Source: CAYSCS01 sp964429695
GTDB taxonomy: Bacteria; Acidobacteriota; Aminicenantia; Aminicenantales; Aminicenantaceae
Reading direction: 5' to 3'
DNA length: 39,872 bases
Assembly: GCA_964429695.1 (NCBI GenBank)
Contig: CAYSCS010000013.1
Coordinates: 1-39,872, forward strand
The position numbers and the translations under genes were made by a program. Numbering within the stretch: position 1 is the stretch's first letter; every line of letters begins with the position of its first letter. Below the pieces are notes generated by a model. The model did not search any database. It was given only the letters and a program-made list of their open reading frames with translations, and was not told where the DNA came from. Below, in pieces: positions 34,394-39,872 of this stretch.

Positions 34394-36017
34394 GAGCTTC
34401 TCTTTTCTTCCTTTTCATGAGGCGATTCATGAGATATTGTTGAACAATCTGGAGAACATTGTTAGTCAACCAGTAGAGGACAAGGCCACTCTGGAAATTC
34501 ATGAAGAAGATGGTCATCACGAAAGGCATGATCAGCATCATCCGAGCTTGAGCTGGATCAGCCGAAGTTGGAGTCATTTTTTGGCTGATGAACTGGGTAA
34601 TACCCATCAAAATTGGAGTAACATAGTAGGGGTCCTTCACCGAGAGGTCATCTATCCAAAAGATAAAGGGGCTATGTCTTAGTTCAACTGCTACCACCAG
34701 AAGACGGAAAAATCCCCAGAAAATAGGTATCTGGATGAGAAGGGGAAGACAGCCTCCCGCTGGATTAATTCCGTGTTCTTTATAAAGCTTCATCATTTCT
34801 TCATTCATTTTCCTGCGCAGGGCAATGTCCTGTTTTGCTTTTTTATATTTAGCTCTTATGGCTTTGATTTTAGGCTGGAGTTCCTGCATCTTTGCCATTG
34901 ATCGTGTACTCGTATAGGTTAGGGGGAAAAACAAAATTTTAATCACCAAGGTGAGGATGATAATTGAAACTCCCCAATTAGGGAGAGCCCTATGGATAAA
35001 TTTTAAGGCGTGGAGGAGCAATTCTGCTATGAATCCGAAAAATCCGAATTTTATGAGCTTATTCGCTCCAAACCCGAATCCCTTCAAAGCCTCAAAGTCT
35101 TTTGGGCCTATGAAGACTTTTTGAGGATAATCGAAAGCAAGAAAGAAATATGCTTTATTATCCCTTTGCTCTTTGAAGAAAAGGGCACTTGATTTTTCAG
35201 AAGAAGTGAGAAAGAGGGCAGTGAAGTAGTTATCTTCATAGGCAGCCCAGATAACAAAATTGAAGGCACTACGCTCAGCTTTAAACTTTTTTTCATCCAG
35301 GCGATAAATCTTATCTGCGGAAAGAATGGCTATCCCTCTTCCTCCTCCAAATCTTTGCTTCTGTTCTTTAGGAGAGGGATCTCTAAGGCTAGGACCCCAT
35401 AGTAAGAACGGTTCAATTCTCTGAGACATTTTGAAAAGATTAATCTCGACTTGAAATTCATATTTTCCGTCTTGAAAAATTAAGATTTTCTCAAGGCTAT
35501 TACCTTTTTCGTCAGAGAACTTAAAGCTGATTTCTTTTTTCTCTCCCTTATTCAGCTTCACAGAAGATTCAGAACAGAAATACAGAGAGTTATTTGCTAA
35601 AGCATCGAAAAGGGGGTCCTGGGTTTTGAGAGAAAAGGGATATTTTTCGATTTCTTTGGACAATTGAGAGACAATCTCTAGTTCATTTCCCTCATCATCT
35701 TTATGTTTTTTGAGGACCAAGCTCTTAAGCACTGCGCCTTTGTTGCTCCAGATTGCCTTATACAGAGAAGTCTCGATAATTATCTCTCTTTCCTCGTCTT
35801 CTTTTATCAGCGGATATTCTTTAGAAACTTCTTCTTGAGAAGGGATTAAGAGGGATTCTTGTTCCAAAGCCTGCTCTTCCCCCTTTTTTTCGCTTAACTG
35901 GGGAGTTAGCTCTTGTTTTTCTTCAGGGGTAGGGGCCTCCTTCTTGATGAAAATTATTTGATACAGAACGAGAACCAGGAAGGAGAGGACGATTGCTAGT
36001 AAAATTCTTCTTTCCAA
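34371..36017 (-). CDS. yidC: Membrane protein insertase YidC
   Basis: Inserts and folds inner membrane proteins with or without SecYEG. 548 residues: an N-terminal anchor helix (about 5-24), a large periplasmic domain (about 50-330) as in diderm bacteria, then the conserved five-helix core with WGVSIIILTLVIKILFFPLT, SMAKMQELQPKIKAIRAKY, PAGGCLPLLIQIPIFWGFFR, and a basic tail (RLMKRKKREAHGKRNKK) likely to contact ribosomes. It lies 11 bases after yidD. Confidence 0.97.
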   Translation of the reverse strand: MERRILLAIVLSFLVLVLYQIIFIKKEAPTPEEKQELTPQLSEKKGEEQALEQESLLIPSQEEVSKEYPLIKEDEEREIIIETSLYKAIWSNKGAVLKSLVLKKHKDDEGNELEIVSQLSKEIEKYPFSLKTQDPLFDALANNSLYFCSESSVKLNKGEKKEISFKFSDEKGNSLEKILIFQDGKYEFQVEINLFKMSQRIEPFLLWGPSLRDPSPKEQKQRFGGGRGIAILSADKIYRLDEKKFKAERSAFNFVIWAAYEDNYFTALFLTSSEKSSALFFKEQRDNKAYFFLAFDYPQKVFIGPKDFEALKGFGFGANKLIKFGFFGFIAELLLHALKFIHRALPNWGVSIIILTLVIKILFFPLTYTSTRSMAKMQELQPKIKAIRAKYKKAKQDIALRRKMNEEMMKLYKEHGINPAGGCLPLLIQIPIFWGFFRLLVVAVELRHSPFIFWIDDLSVKDPYYVTPILMGITQFISQKMTPTSADPAQARMMLIMPFVMTIFFMNFQSGLVLYWLTNNVLQIVQQYLMNRLMKRKKREAHGKRNKK

Positions 36018-36028
36018 ATTATTGACCT

Positions 36029-36238
36029 TTAAGGTACGTAGTCAATCCCGCCGGGATGAAAGGGATGACACTTTAAAATTCTTTTACTACCCAGGAGCAT
36101 ACCCTTATAAACTCCATATTTTTTTATGGCTTCTTGAGTATATGTTGCGCAGGAAGGATAGAAGCGGCAATTTTGACCCAGGATAGGTGATATATATGCT
36201 TTATATAACTTGAGCAGGAAGAGGATTAGAAACTTCAT
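36029..36238 (-). CDS. yidD: Membrane protein insertion efficiency factor YidD
   Basis: A 69-residue protein with the invariant YidD pattern: a short amphipathic N-terminus, LYKAYISPILGQNCRFYPSC, ATYTQEAIKKYG, and KCHPFHPGG near the end. It helps insertion of membrane proteins. Its start overlaps rnpA by 4 bases, in the standard order rpmH-rnpA-yidD-yidC. Confidence 0.96.
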   Translation of the reverse strand: MKFLILFLLKLYKAYISPILGQNCRFYPSCATYTQEAIKKYGVYKGMLLGSKRILKCHPFHPGGIDYVP

Positions 36239-36591
36239 TCTTCTTTTTTGTTCTGAAAAATTTTTTGTAGGGCAGATAGGTATTCCAGCTTCAAACTTAA
36301 GGGGGAGGCATTAAGAGCCTCTTTTTTGGGGATGATGAGAAGGTCTACAGATTTTTTTAGCAATTCTTTGTTAGTGCGGAACAAGGCTCTGAGTCTTCTT
36401 TTTATTCTGTTTCGTTTGACTGCACTTCCTATTTTTTTACTCACCACAACACCCATCCTAGAAAAATTTAAGGAATTTGAGCGATAGATGAAATTGAAAT
36501 GATTTCCTCTATGGCGATAACCTTTTTTATAGAGTTCTAAAAAGTCTTTTTTTTTTCTTATTCTCTCTTTTTGTTTGAGAGTTTGCTTCAT
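36235..36591 (-). CDS. rnpA: Ribonuclease P protein component
   Basis: The small basic subunit of RNase P, which matures tRNA 5' ends; 118 residues. It opens with the basic RIRKKKDFLELYKKGYRH, has the conserved FSRMGVVVSKKIGSAVKRN and the signature RNRIKRRLRALFR. The ATG overlaps the last base of the rpmH stop (TAATG), so translation is coupled. Confidence 0.96.
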   Translation of the reverse strand: MKQTLKQKERIRKKKDFLELYKKGYRHRGNHFNFIYRSNSLNFSRMGVVVSKKIGSAVKRNRIKRRLRALFRTNKELLKKSVDLLIIPKKEALNASPLSLKLEYLSALQKIFQNKKEE

Positions 36592-36725
36592 TAAGCGGAG
36601 AGTCTTTTTCTGCCTTTTTTTCTTCTATTCTTGATGACCCTCTGTCCGCTCTTCGTTCTCATCCGGACAAGAAAGCCATGGTTCTTTTTCCTCTTTCTCT
36701 TGTTGGGCTGGAAAGTTCTTTTCAT
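36591..36725 (-). CDS. rpmH: 50S ribosomal protein bL34
   Basis: A 44-residue protein read from ATG 36725 to TAA 36593-36591. It begins MKRTFQPNKRKRKKNHGF, contains VRMRTKSGQRVIKNRRKKGR and ends KRLSA, which is the standard bL34 sequence. It is the first gene of the minus-strand block, with its own strong promoter 32 bases or more upstream. Confidence 0.97.
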   Translation of the reverse strand: MKRTFQPNKRKRKKNHGFLVRMRTKSGQRVIKNRRKKGRKRLSA

Positions 36726-36756
36726 TCTGCTCTTTCTCTCTTCTCATGGAGAGTGT

Positions 36757-36785
36757 ATGTTAATAAACATAATCTATTCTGTCAA
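36757..36785 (-). promoter_or_regulatory. Predicted sigma-70 promoter of the rpmH operon
   Basis: On the minus strand, TTGACA (36785-36780) and TAACAT (36762-36757) are separated by exactly 17 bases. The start would be near 36750, leaving a leader of about 25 bases before rpmH. The -35 box lies 7 bases from the -35 box of the divergent carD promoter. Confidence 0.7.
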
Positions 36786-36792
36786 GCTTTGA

Positions 36793-36821
36793 TTGACGTT
36801 GCTTATTTATTTGATTATAAT
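36793..36821 (+). promoter_or_regulatory. Predicted near-consensus sigma-70 promoter of carD
   Basis: TTGACG (36793-36798), a 17-base spacer, then a perfect TATAAT (36816-36821), with a second TATAAT directly after (36822-36827). Initiation would fall near 36828, about 7 bases before the carD ATG. Confidence 0.75.
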
Positions 36822-36834
36822 TATAATAAAAAAA

Positions 36835-37347
36835 ATGAATTCATTCAAAATTGGGGATAAAATTTTTTATCCCAACCAAGGCTTGGGCGTCATCGAAGAC
36901 ATCCAGGAAGACTCAAATTATGGAGAGAGTTTTAAAATTTATCATGTGAGAATATTTTCTAATAACACCTTGGTTCTTATTCCTGCCACTAACACCCAAG
37001 AGATTGGAATCCGTAAGCCCATTTCCAAAGAGTCGATTAAAGAATTGTTTGAGTTCATTAAGAATGGGGAAGTAGATGTCACGAGGAATTGGAAGGGAAG
37101 GTACAAAGAACATCTCAACTTGATGAGAAGTGGCGCTTTGCTCGATATGGCTCTTGTGCTGAAGAGTCTTTACTACCTTAATTTGATAAAGCCGCTTTCC
37201 TTTAGAGAGAAGAAGATGATGGATAAGGCTAAGGAGCTGATTGTGTCTGAGATATCAGAAGTTTCCTCTCTTTCCCCTTCCGAGATTGAAGAAAGATTGA
37301 ATGAGGCCTTGTTAAACTGTTTTAAGAATATGAAAATTGATTCATAA
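36835..37347 (+). CDS. carD: CarD/CdnL-family transcription regulator
   Basis: A 170-residue RNA polymerase-binding protein that stabilises open promoter complexes, especially at rRNA promoters in groups that have it. The N-terminal RNAP-interaction domain starts FKIGDKIFYPNQGLGVIEDI; the C-terminal DNA-binding helical domain has DVTRNWKGRYKEHLNLM, whose Trp matches the promoter-wedging residue of CarD, then SFREKKMMDKAKELIV. The frame is open to an ATG at 36793, but that codon lies in the promoter -35 region, so I chose ATG 36835, which gives the family N-terminus. There is no ribosome binding site: the message should be almost leaderless. Confidence 0.93.
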   Translation: MNSFKIGDKIFYPNQGLGVIEDIQEDSNYGESFKIYHVRIFSNNTLVLIPATNTQEIGIRKPISKESIKELFEFIKNGEVDVTRNWKGRYKEHLNLMRSGALLDMALVLKSLYYLNLIKPLSFREKKMMDKAKELIVSEISEVSSLSPSEIEERLNEALLNCFKNMKIDS

Positions 37348-37661
37348 CTCTGAGGTAAGAGTCTTCCCCTCTGAATTTATTAAGCCTAGGATTGGAGAAA
37401 GTAAGAAGGGAAAATTTAATTGTTTATCTCAAAGTTGAGTAAAATCCTGGTGACTTCGAAAAGAGAGGAAATTTTCGATGGGGGGGGAGTGGGTAATTAA
37501 AAAAATTTACGATTTACGATTTATGATTATTGAAAAATAAGATAATTTATTGTCTTGATACAAGGGAAAATAGAAGACGCTTCTGAAGGTTAAGAGTCCA
37601 AACCTTAATTTATTGACCAAATTTTTTTAGGAGTGAGTCTTCTGAAGGAAGGAAAAAAGAA
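37348..37661 (+). other. 314-base AT-rich gap between carD and smpB with short repeats
   Basis: No gene is seen. It contains a run of eight G (around 37481-37488), three 7-base units TTTACGA, TTTACGA, TTTATGA (37506-37526), the palindromic 10-mer CTTCTGAAGG twice (37580-37589 and 37639-37648, the second next to the smpB ribosome binding site), and a hairpin AAGGTT (37586-37591) / AACCTT (37601-37606). I found no convincing DnaA boxes and no clear smpB promoter. Confidence 0.45.
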
Positions 37662-38120
37662 TTGGTGACGAGGCTTCTTGGCACAAACAAAAAGGCCTAT
37701 TTCAATTATGAAATCTTGGAAAGTATTGAGGCGGGGATTTCCCTTTTGGGGAGTGAAGTCAAGGCTATAAGACAAGGCCGGATGAGCTTGAAGGATAGTT
37801 ATGCGGAGATAAAAGGAGGGGAAGTTTATTTAATTAACTTTCATGTCAGTCCTTATGAAGCAGCAAATATATTCAATCATCATCCCTTGAGAGAGAAAAA
37901 GCTCCTTCTTCATCGGCAGGAGATCAAGCGATTGACAGGAAAGATAAAAGAAAAAGGCCTAACGCTTGTGCCTACAAAAGTTTTTATAAACGAAAAAGGA
38001 AAGATTAAGGTTGAAATTTCTCTTGCCAGGGGAAAGAGAGCCTATCAGAAGAAAGAAACCATCCGTGAGAGAGAAAGGGAGAAAGAGTTGAGAGCAGAAT
38101 TAAAGAGACGCTTGAGATAA
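37662..38120 (+). CDS. smpB: SsrA-binding protein SmpB
   Basis: Partner of tmRNA in rescuing stalled ribosomes. 152 residues. Landmarks are NKKAYFNYEILESIEAGISL, LLGSEVKAIRQGRMSLKDSY, HVSPYEAANIFNHHPLREKK and the basic C-terminal tail that mimics the codon helix. The start is TTG 37662, with GTG 37665 as an alternative; GAAGGAAGGA lies upstream of both. No tmRNA gene is in the window. Its last 21 bases overlap the end of the convergent pdxA gene. Confidence 0.95.
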   Translation: MVTRLLGTNKKAYFNYEILESIEAGISLLGSEVKAIRQGRMSLKDSYAEIKGGEVYLINFHVSPYEAANIFNHHPLREKKLLLHRQEIKRLTGKIKEKGLTLVPTKVFINEKGKIKVEISLARGKRAYQKKETIREREREKELRAELKRRLR

Positions 38121-39083
38121 TTTATATGCCAGCCATATTGCTTGAAGCATGCTTTCCTCGTTTGCCTTCCGCTTTCCTGCGATATCAAAGGCAGTTCCAT
38201 GATCAGGAGAGGTGCGGATGAAGGGAAGGCCAAGGGTCAAGTTGACTCCCTGGCGGAAGGCGATTAGTTTGAAAGGAATCAATCCCTGGTCATGATAAAG
38301 GGCAACGACGATTTTGTCAGGTTTATCAAGGGCATTTCTAAAGATGGTATCAGGGGGATAGGGCCCGCTTATCCTTACTCCTGATTCAACTGCTTTTTTT
38401 AAAGCTGGAATGATTTCCTCCTTTTCTTCCCTTCCCAGGATATTTTCTTCTCCCGCATGGGGGTTCAATCCACAAACTAAGAGTTCGAAGTTATTTAAGC
38501 TTATTTTTTTTAAGTTTTGGTCAAGGAGAATAAAAAAATCCTGGAGTGACTCCCTTTTTATTTTCTTTAAAGCCTTCATTAGAGGAAGATGGTGGGTGAA
38601 AAGGACTACTTTCAGTTTTTCGGACCAGAAGGCCATCATACATTGAGGGTAGATATGATTGAGATAATCAGTATGGCCTGTCCATTTTATCCCAGCCAGA
38701 TGCCAGGAGAACTTGGAAATAGGGGCTGTGACGAGAGCATCTATCGTCCCCTTTTTTGCCTCTTCCACTGCTTTTTCAAAAAAGAGGAAAGAAGCTTGTC
38801 CGTTTTCTTGGGAGGGGAGCCCTTTCTTTATCTTTAATTCTTCTGTTTTAAGCTCGTAAATTGAGAAAAAGGGCAGAGAGGGGATTCTTTTTTGCTCAAA
38901 GGGAGCAAAATTTTGCTCGGTTATCCCCAAATTTTTTCTTTCCTCATCCAGGATTTTAGATGAGCCAAAAATGATGAAATGAGCGGGAGGAATGTTTGAT
39001 TTTGGATTTAATGCCTTGAGAGTGATTTCAGGACCGATTCCTCCTGGATCCCCGAGAGAGATCCCAATTCGGGGAAAATTCAT
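38100..39083 (-). CDS. pdxA: 4-hydroxythreonine-4-phosphate dehydrogenase
   Basis: Works in the DXP-dependent route to pyridoxal phosphate, oxidising 4-phosphohydroxy-L-threonine. 327 residues. Family landmarks are ISLGDPGGIGPEITLKAL at the start, LVTAPISKFSWHLAGIKWTG, the metal-binding histidines in FTHHLPLM, NPHAGEENILG and ALYHDQGLIPFK, and RTSPDHGTAFDIAGK. It overlaps the hfq-like gene by 4 bases. No other pyridoxal phosphate genes are seen nearby. Confidence 0.95.
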   Translation of the reverse strand: MNFPRIGISLGDPGGIGPEITLKALNPKSNIPPAHFIIFGSSKILDEERKNLGITEQNFAPFEQKRIPSLPFFSIYELKTEELKIKKGLPSQENGQASFLFFEKAVEEAKKGTIDALVTAPISKFSWHLAGIKWTGHTDYLNHIYPQCMMAFWSEKLKVVLFTHHLPLMKALKKIKRESLQDFFILLDQNLKKISLNNFELLVCGLNPHAGEENILGREEKEEIIPALKKAVESGVRISGPYPPDTIFRNALDKPDKIVVALYHDQGLIPFKLIAFRQGVNLTLGLPFIRTSPDHGTAFDIAGKRKANEESMLQAIWLAYKLSQASL

Positions 39084-39403
39084 TTTAATTTCTCTTTTTT
39101 CTTCGGTTCTTTTGTGTCATTCAGCTTGTAAAGATATTTCACATTATTCTTGTAAATCAATAAATTAGGTGCATTTTCTCTGTTAAGTTTGATACAATTC
39201 TTGTCATACCATTCGATATAGCCCTCGATTGTCTCTCCATCGGTAAAAACGACTGCCATCGGCGTTTTTTTATTCATTTGTTTTACATAATAATAGTTTT
39301 CTGCATATGTTTCATATTGGGGATGAGACTTTTTTTTGGCAGATTCCCTAGTCATCTTCTCTTTTATTTCGGAAAAATTCGGCCTGATAAGCTTCCTGTT
39401 CAT
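39080..39403 (-). CDS. hfq: Hfq-like Sm-fold RNA chaperone with N-terminal extension
   Basis: 107 residues. The central part (about 38-93) is an Sm fold: YYYVKQMNKKTPMAVVFTDG covers the N-terminal helix and Sm1, then ETIEGYIEWYDKNCIKLNRE and, as the Sm2 region, NAPNLLIYKNNVKYLYK. The classical Hfq sequence YKHA is replaced by YKNNVKYLY. An N-terminal extension of about 35 residues (LIRPNFSEIKEKM and a lysine-rich part) precedes the fold and a lysine-rich tail follows. Similar extended Hfq proteins are, as I recall, found in Acidobacteriota-like groups. GAAGGAG precedes the ATG. It probably forms a hexamer that binds small RNAs; this is inferred from the family. Confidence 0.75.
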   Translation of the reverse strand: MNRKLIRPNFSEIKEKMTRESAKKKSHPQYETYAENYYYVKQMNKKTPMAVVFTDGETIEGYIEWYDKNCIKLNRENAPNLLIYKNNVKYLYKLNDTKEPKKKEKLK

Positions 39404-39460
39404 GGTTTCCTTCTCCTTCGTTAAACCTATCTTGAGAAAATTGGAGTTTTTTTGGTTTTT

Positions 39461-39489
39461 ATTTTAACATCATCGCTAAACGATTTCAA
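39461..39489 (-). promoter_or_regulatory. Predicted promoter of hfq-pdxA
   Basis: On the minus strand, TTGAAA (39489-39484), a 17-base spacer and TAAAAT (39466-39461). Initiation near 39454 gives a leader of about 50 bases. The -35 lies only 14 bases past the transposase stop codon, so it may fall within or at the edge of the insertion sequence end. Confidence 0.55.
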
Positions 39490-39503
39490 GGTAATGCGCT
39501 GGT

Positions 39504-39872
39504 TCATATCATCGTGGACACTTGTAAGTTAATTTTATCCTGCTTTTTTAGAGATTCCAAGTACTCCATTGGAGTTAAATAATCAAGAGACTGATGGGCT
39601 CTTACATAGTTGTAGATGTAATTCCATTCATCAGCAAGCTCATTTAACTCTTCCCCAGTGTAGCCCTCTTTGAAGTCCCAGAATTCATCTTCACTTGTTT
39701 GAATAACCCTCTCCACTCCTGAGTTCTGTTGAGGACAGTTAGCATCAGAAAAGTAGTGCGGTATGTTTTGCCTTTCAAGTTCCTGGTGGAAATACTTTAA
39801 GAACTCAGCTCCATTATCTGTTTGAATATTTGAGATAGGAAAAGGCATGAACTTCATTAACTCCTTAAGAAA
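39504..39872 (-). CDS. Integrase-core transposase, C-terminal part (continues beyond window)
   Basis: The frame is open to the window edge (FLKEL precedes the first ATG at 39857), so this is the 3' part of a longer DDE transposase of the IS3/IS481-like rve type. Visible are the second catalytic Asp in IQTDNGAEFLKYFHQ and, 35 residues later, the catalytic Glu in QQNSGVERVIQ, followed by the family end RAHQSLDYLTPMEYLESL. No stop interrupts the visible part. It belongs to a different family from the relic at 1-242. Confidence 0.85.
   Translation of the reverse strand, partial: FLKELMKFMPFPISNIQTDNGAEFLKYFHQELERQNIPHYFSDANCPQQNSGVERVIQTSEDEFWDFKEGYTGEELNELADEWNYIYNYVRAHQSLDYLTPMEYLESLKKQDKINLQVSTMI

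Noticed and set aside
36793..36834. Upstream ATG for carD giving a hydrophobic 14-residue start (MTLLIYLIIIIIKK)
   Set aside because: This ATG lies in the -35 box of the carD promoter, so it would not be on the transcript; the apparent hydrophobic helix is AT-rich promoter DNA.
36590..37661. Replication origin near rpmH
   Set aside because: No cluster of TTATCCACA-like boxes and no dnaA; only AT-richness, which the promoters explain.
1..39872. CRISPR array, tRNA, rRNA, tmRNA or RNase P RNA
   Set aside because: No regularly spaced repeats, no tRNA-like T-loop/acceptor pattern and none of the conserved RNase P or tmRNA core strings were seen by eye on either strand; a covariance-model search was not possible.

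Overview
The window is a 39.9 kb piece of a bacterial chromosome with very dense, mostly housekeeping gene content and a transposase fragment at each end. The organism is a diderm (Gram-negative-type) bacterium. The evidence is a complete set of genes for CMP-Kdo (the inner sugar of lipopolysaccharide), a YidC of the long Gram-negative kind, and heptosyltransferase-like GT9. The mix of CarD, an Hfq-like protein with an N-terminal extension, bactofilin, and a kinase-like membrane protein I cannot place suggests an uncultivated lineage. An Aminicenantes/Acidobacteriota-like or other candidate phylum would fit, but that is inference and not resolved by the sequence.

Layout. 1-242: decayed transposase. 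441-4453 (+): accA-hisS-aspS. 4724-7390 (+): a NYN-LOTUS protein and a DUF2207 membrane protein. 7464-12592 (-): a probable operon of an 854-residue kinase-like multi-pass membrane protein, a GT9 and a GT87 glycosyltransferase. 12789-15188 (+): lon. 15375-18732 (-): a secreted tandem DUF4438 protein and a secreted M24 metallopeptidase homologue. 18996-20372 (+): an MFS exporter. 20373-21290: a 0.9 kb stretch without an intact gene that holds a decayed reading frame. 21291-36725 (-): a 17-gene block rpmH-rnpA-yidD-yidC-jag-mnmE-mnmG-parA-parB-bactofilin-kdsB-pyrG-kdsA-kdsD-kdsC-manB-manC, mostly with overlapping or touching genes. 36835-38120 (+): carD and smpB. 38100-39403 (-): hfq-like and pdxA. 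39504-39872 (-): the 3' end of a second transposase.

How it works together. The long minus-strand block joins the classical origin-proximal set (ribosomal protein L34, RNase P protein, YidD/YidC/Jag membrane insertion, MnmE/MnmG tRNA modification, ParA/ParB) to a bactofilin scaffold. It continues into the entire route from ribulose-5-phosphate to CMP-Kdo, with CTP synthase embedded to supply the CTP, and ends with GDP-mannose synthesis. A perfect 16-bp parS site lies inside the last codons of mnmG, next to parA. dnaA, which often sits upstream of rpmH, is replaced here by a divergent carD. Two strong sigma-70-type promoters stand back to back between rpmH and carD, and the carD transcript should be nearly leaderless.

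The best candidates for undescribed biology are the kinase-like/transmembrane fusion with its two glycosyltransferases, the duplicated secreted DUF4438 protein beside an exported M24 peptidase, and the relic between the MFS gene and manC. I found no tRNA, rRNA, CRISPR array or convincing riboswitch.
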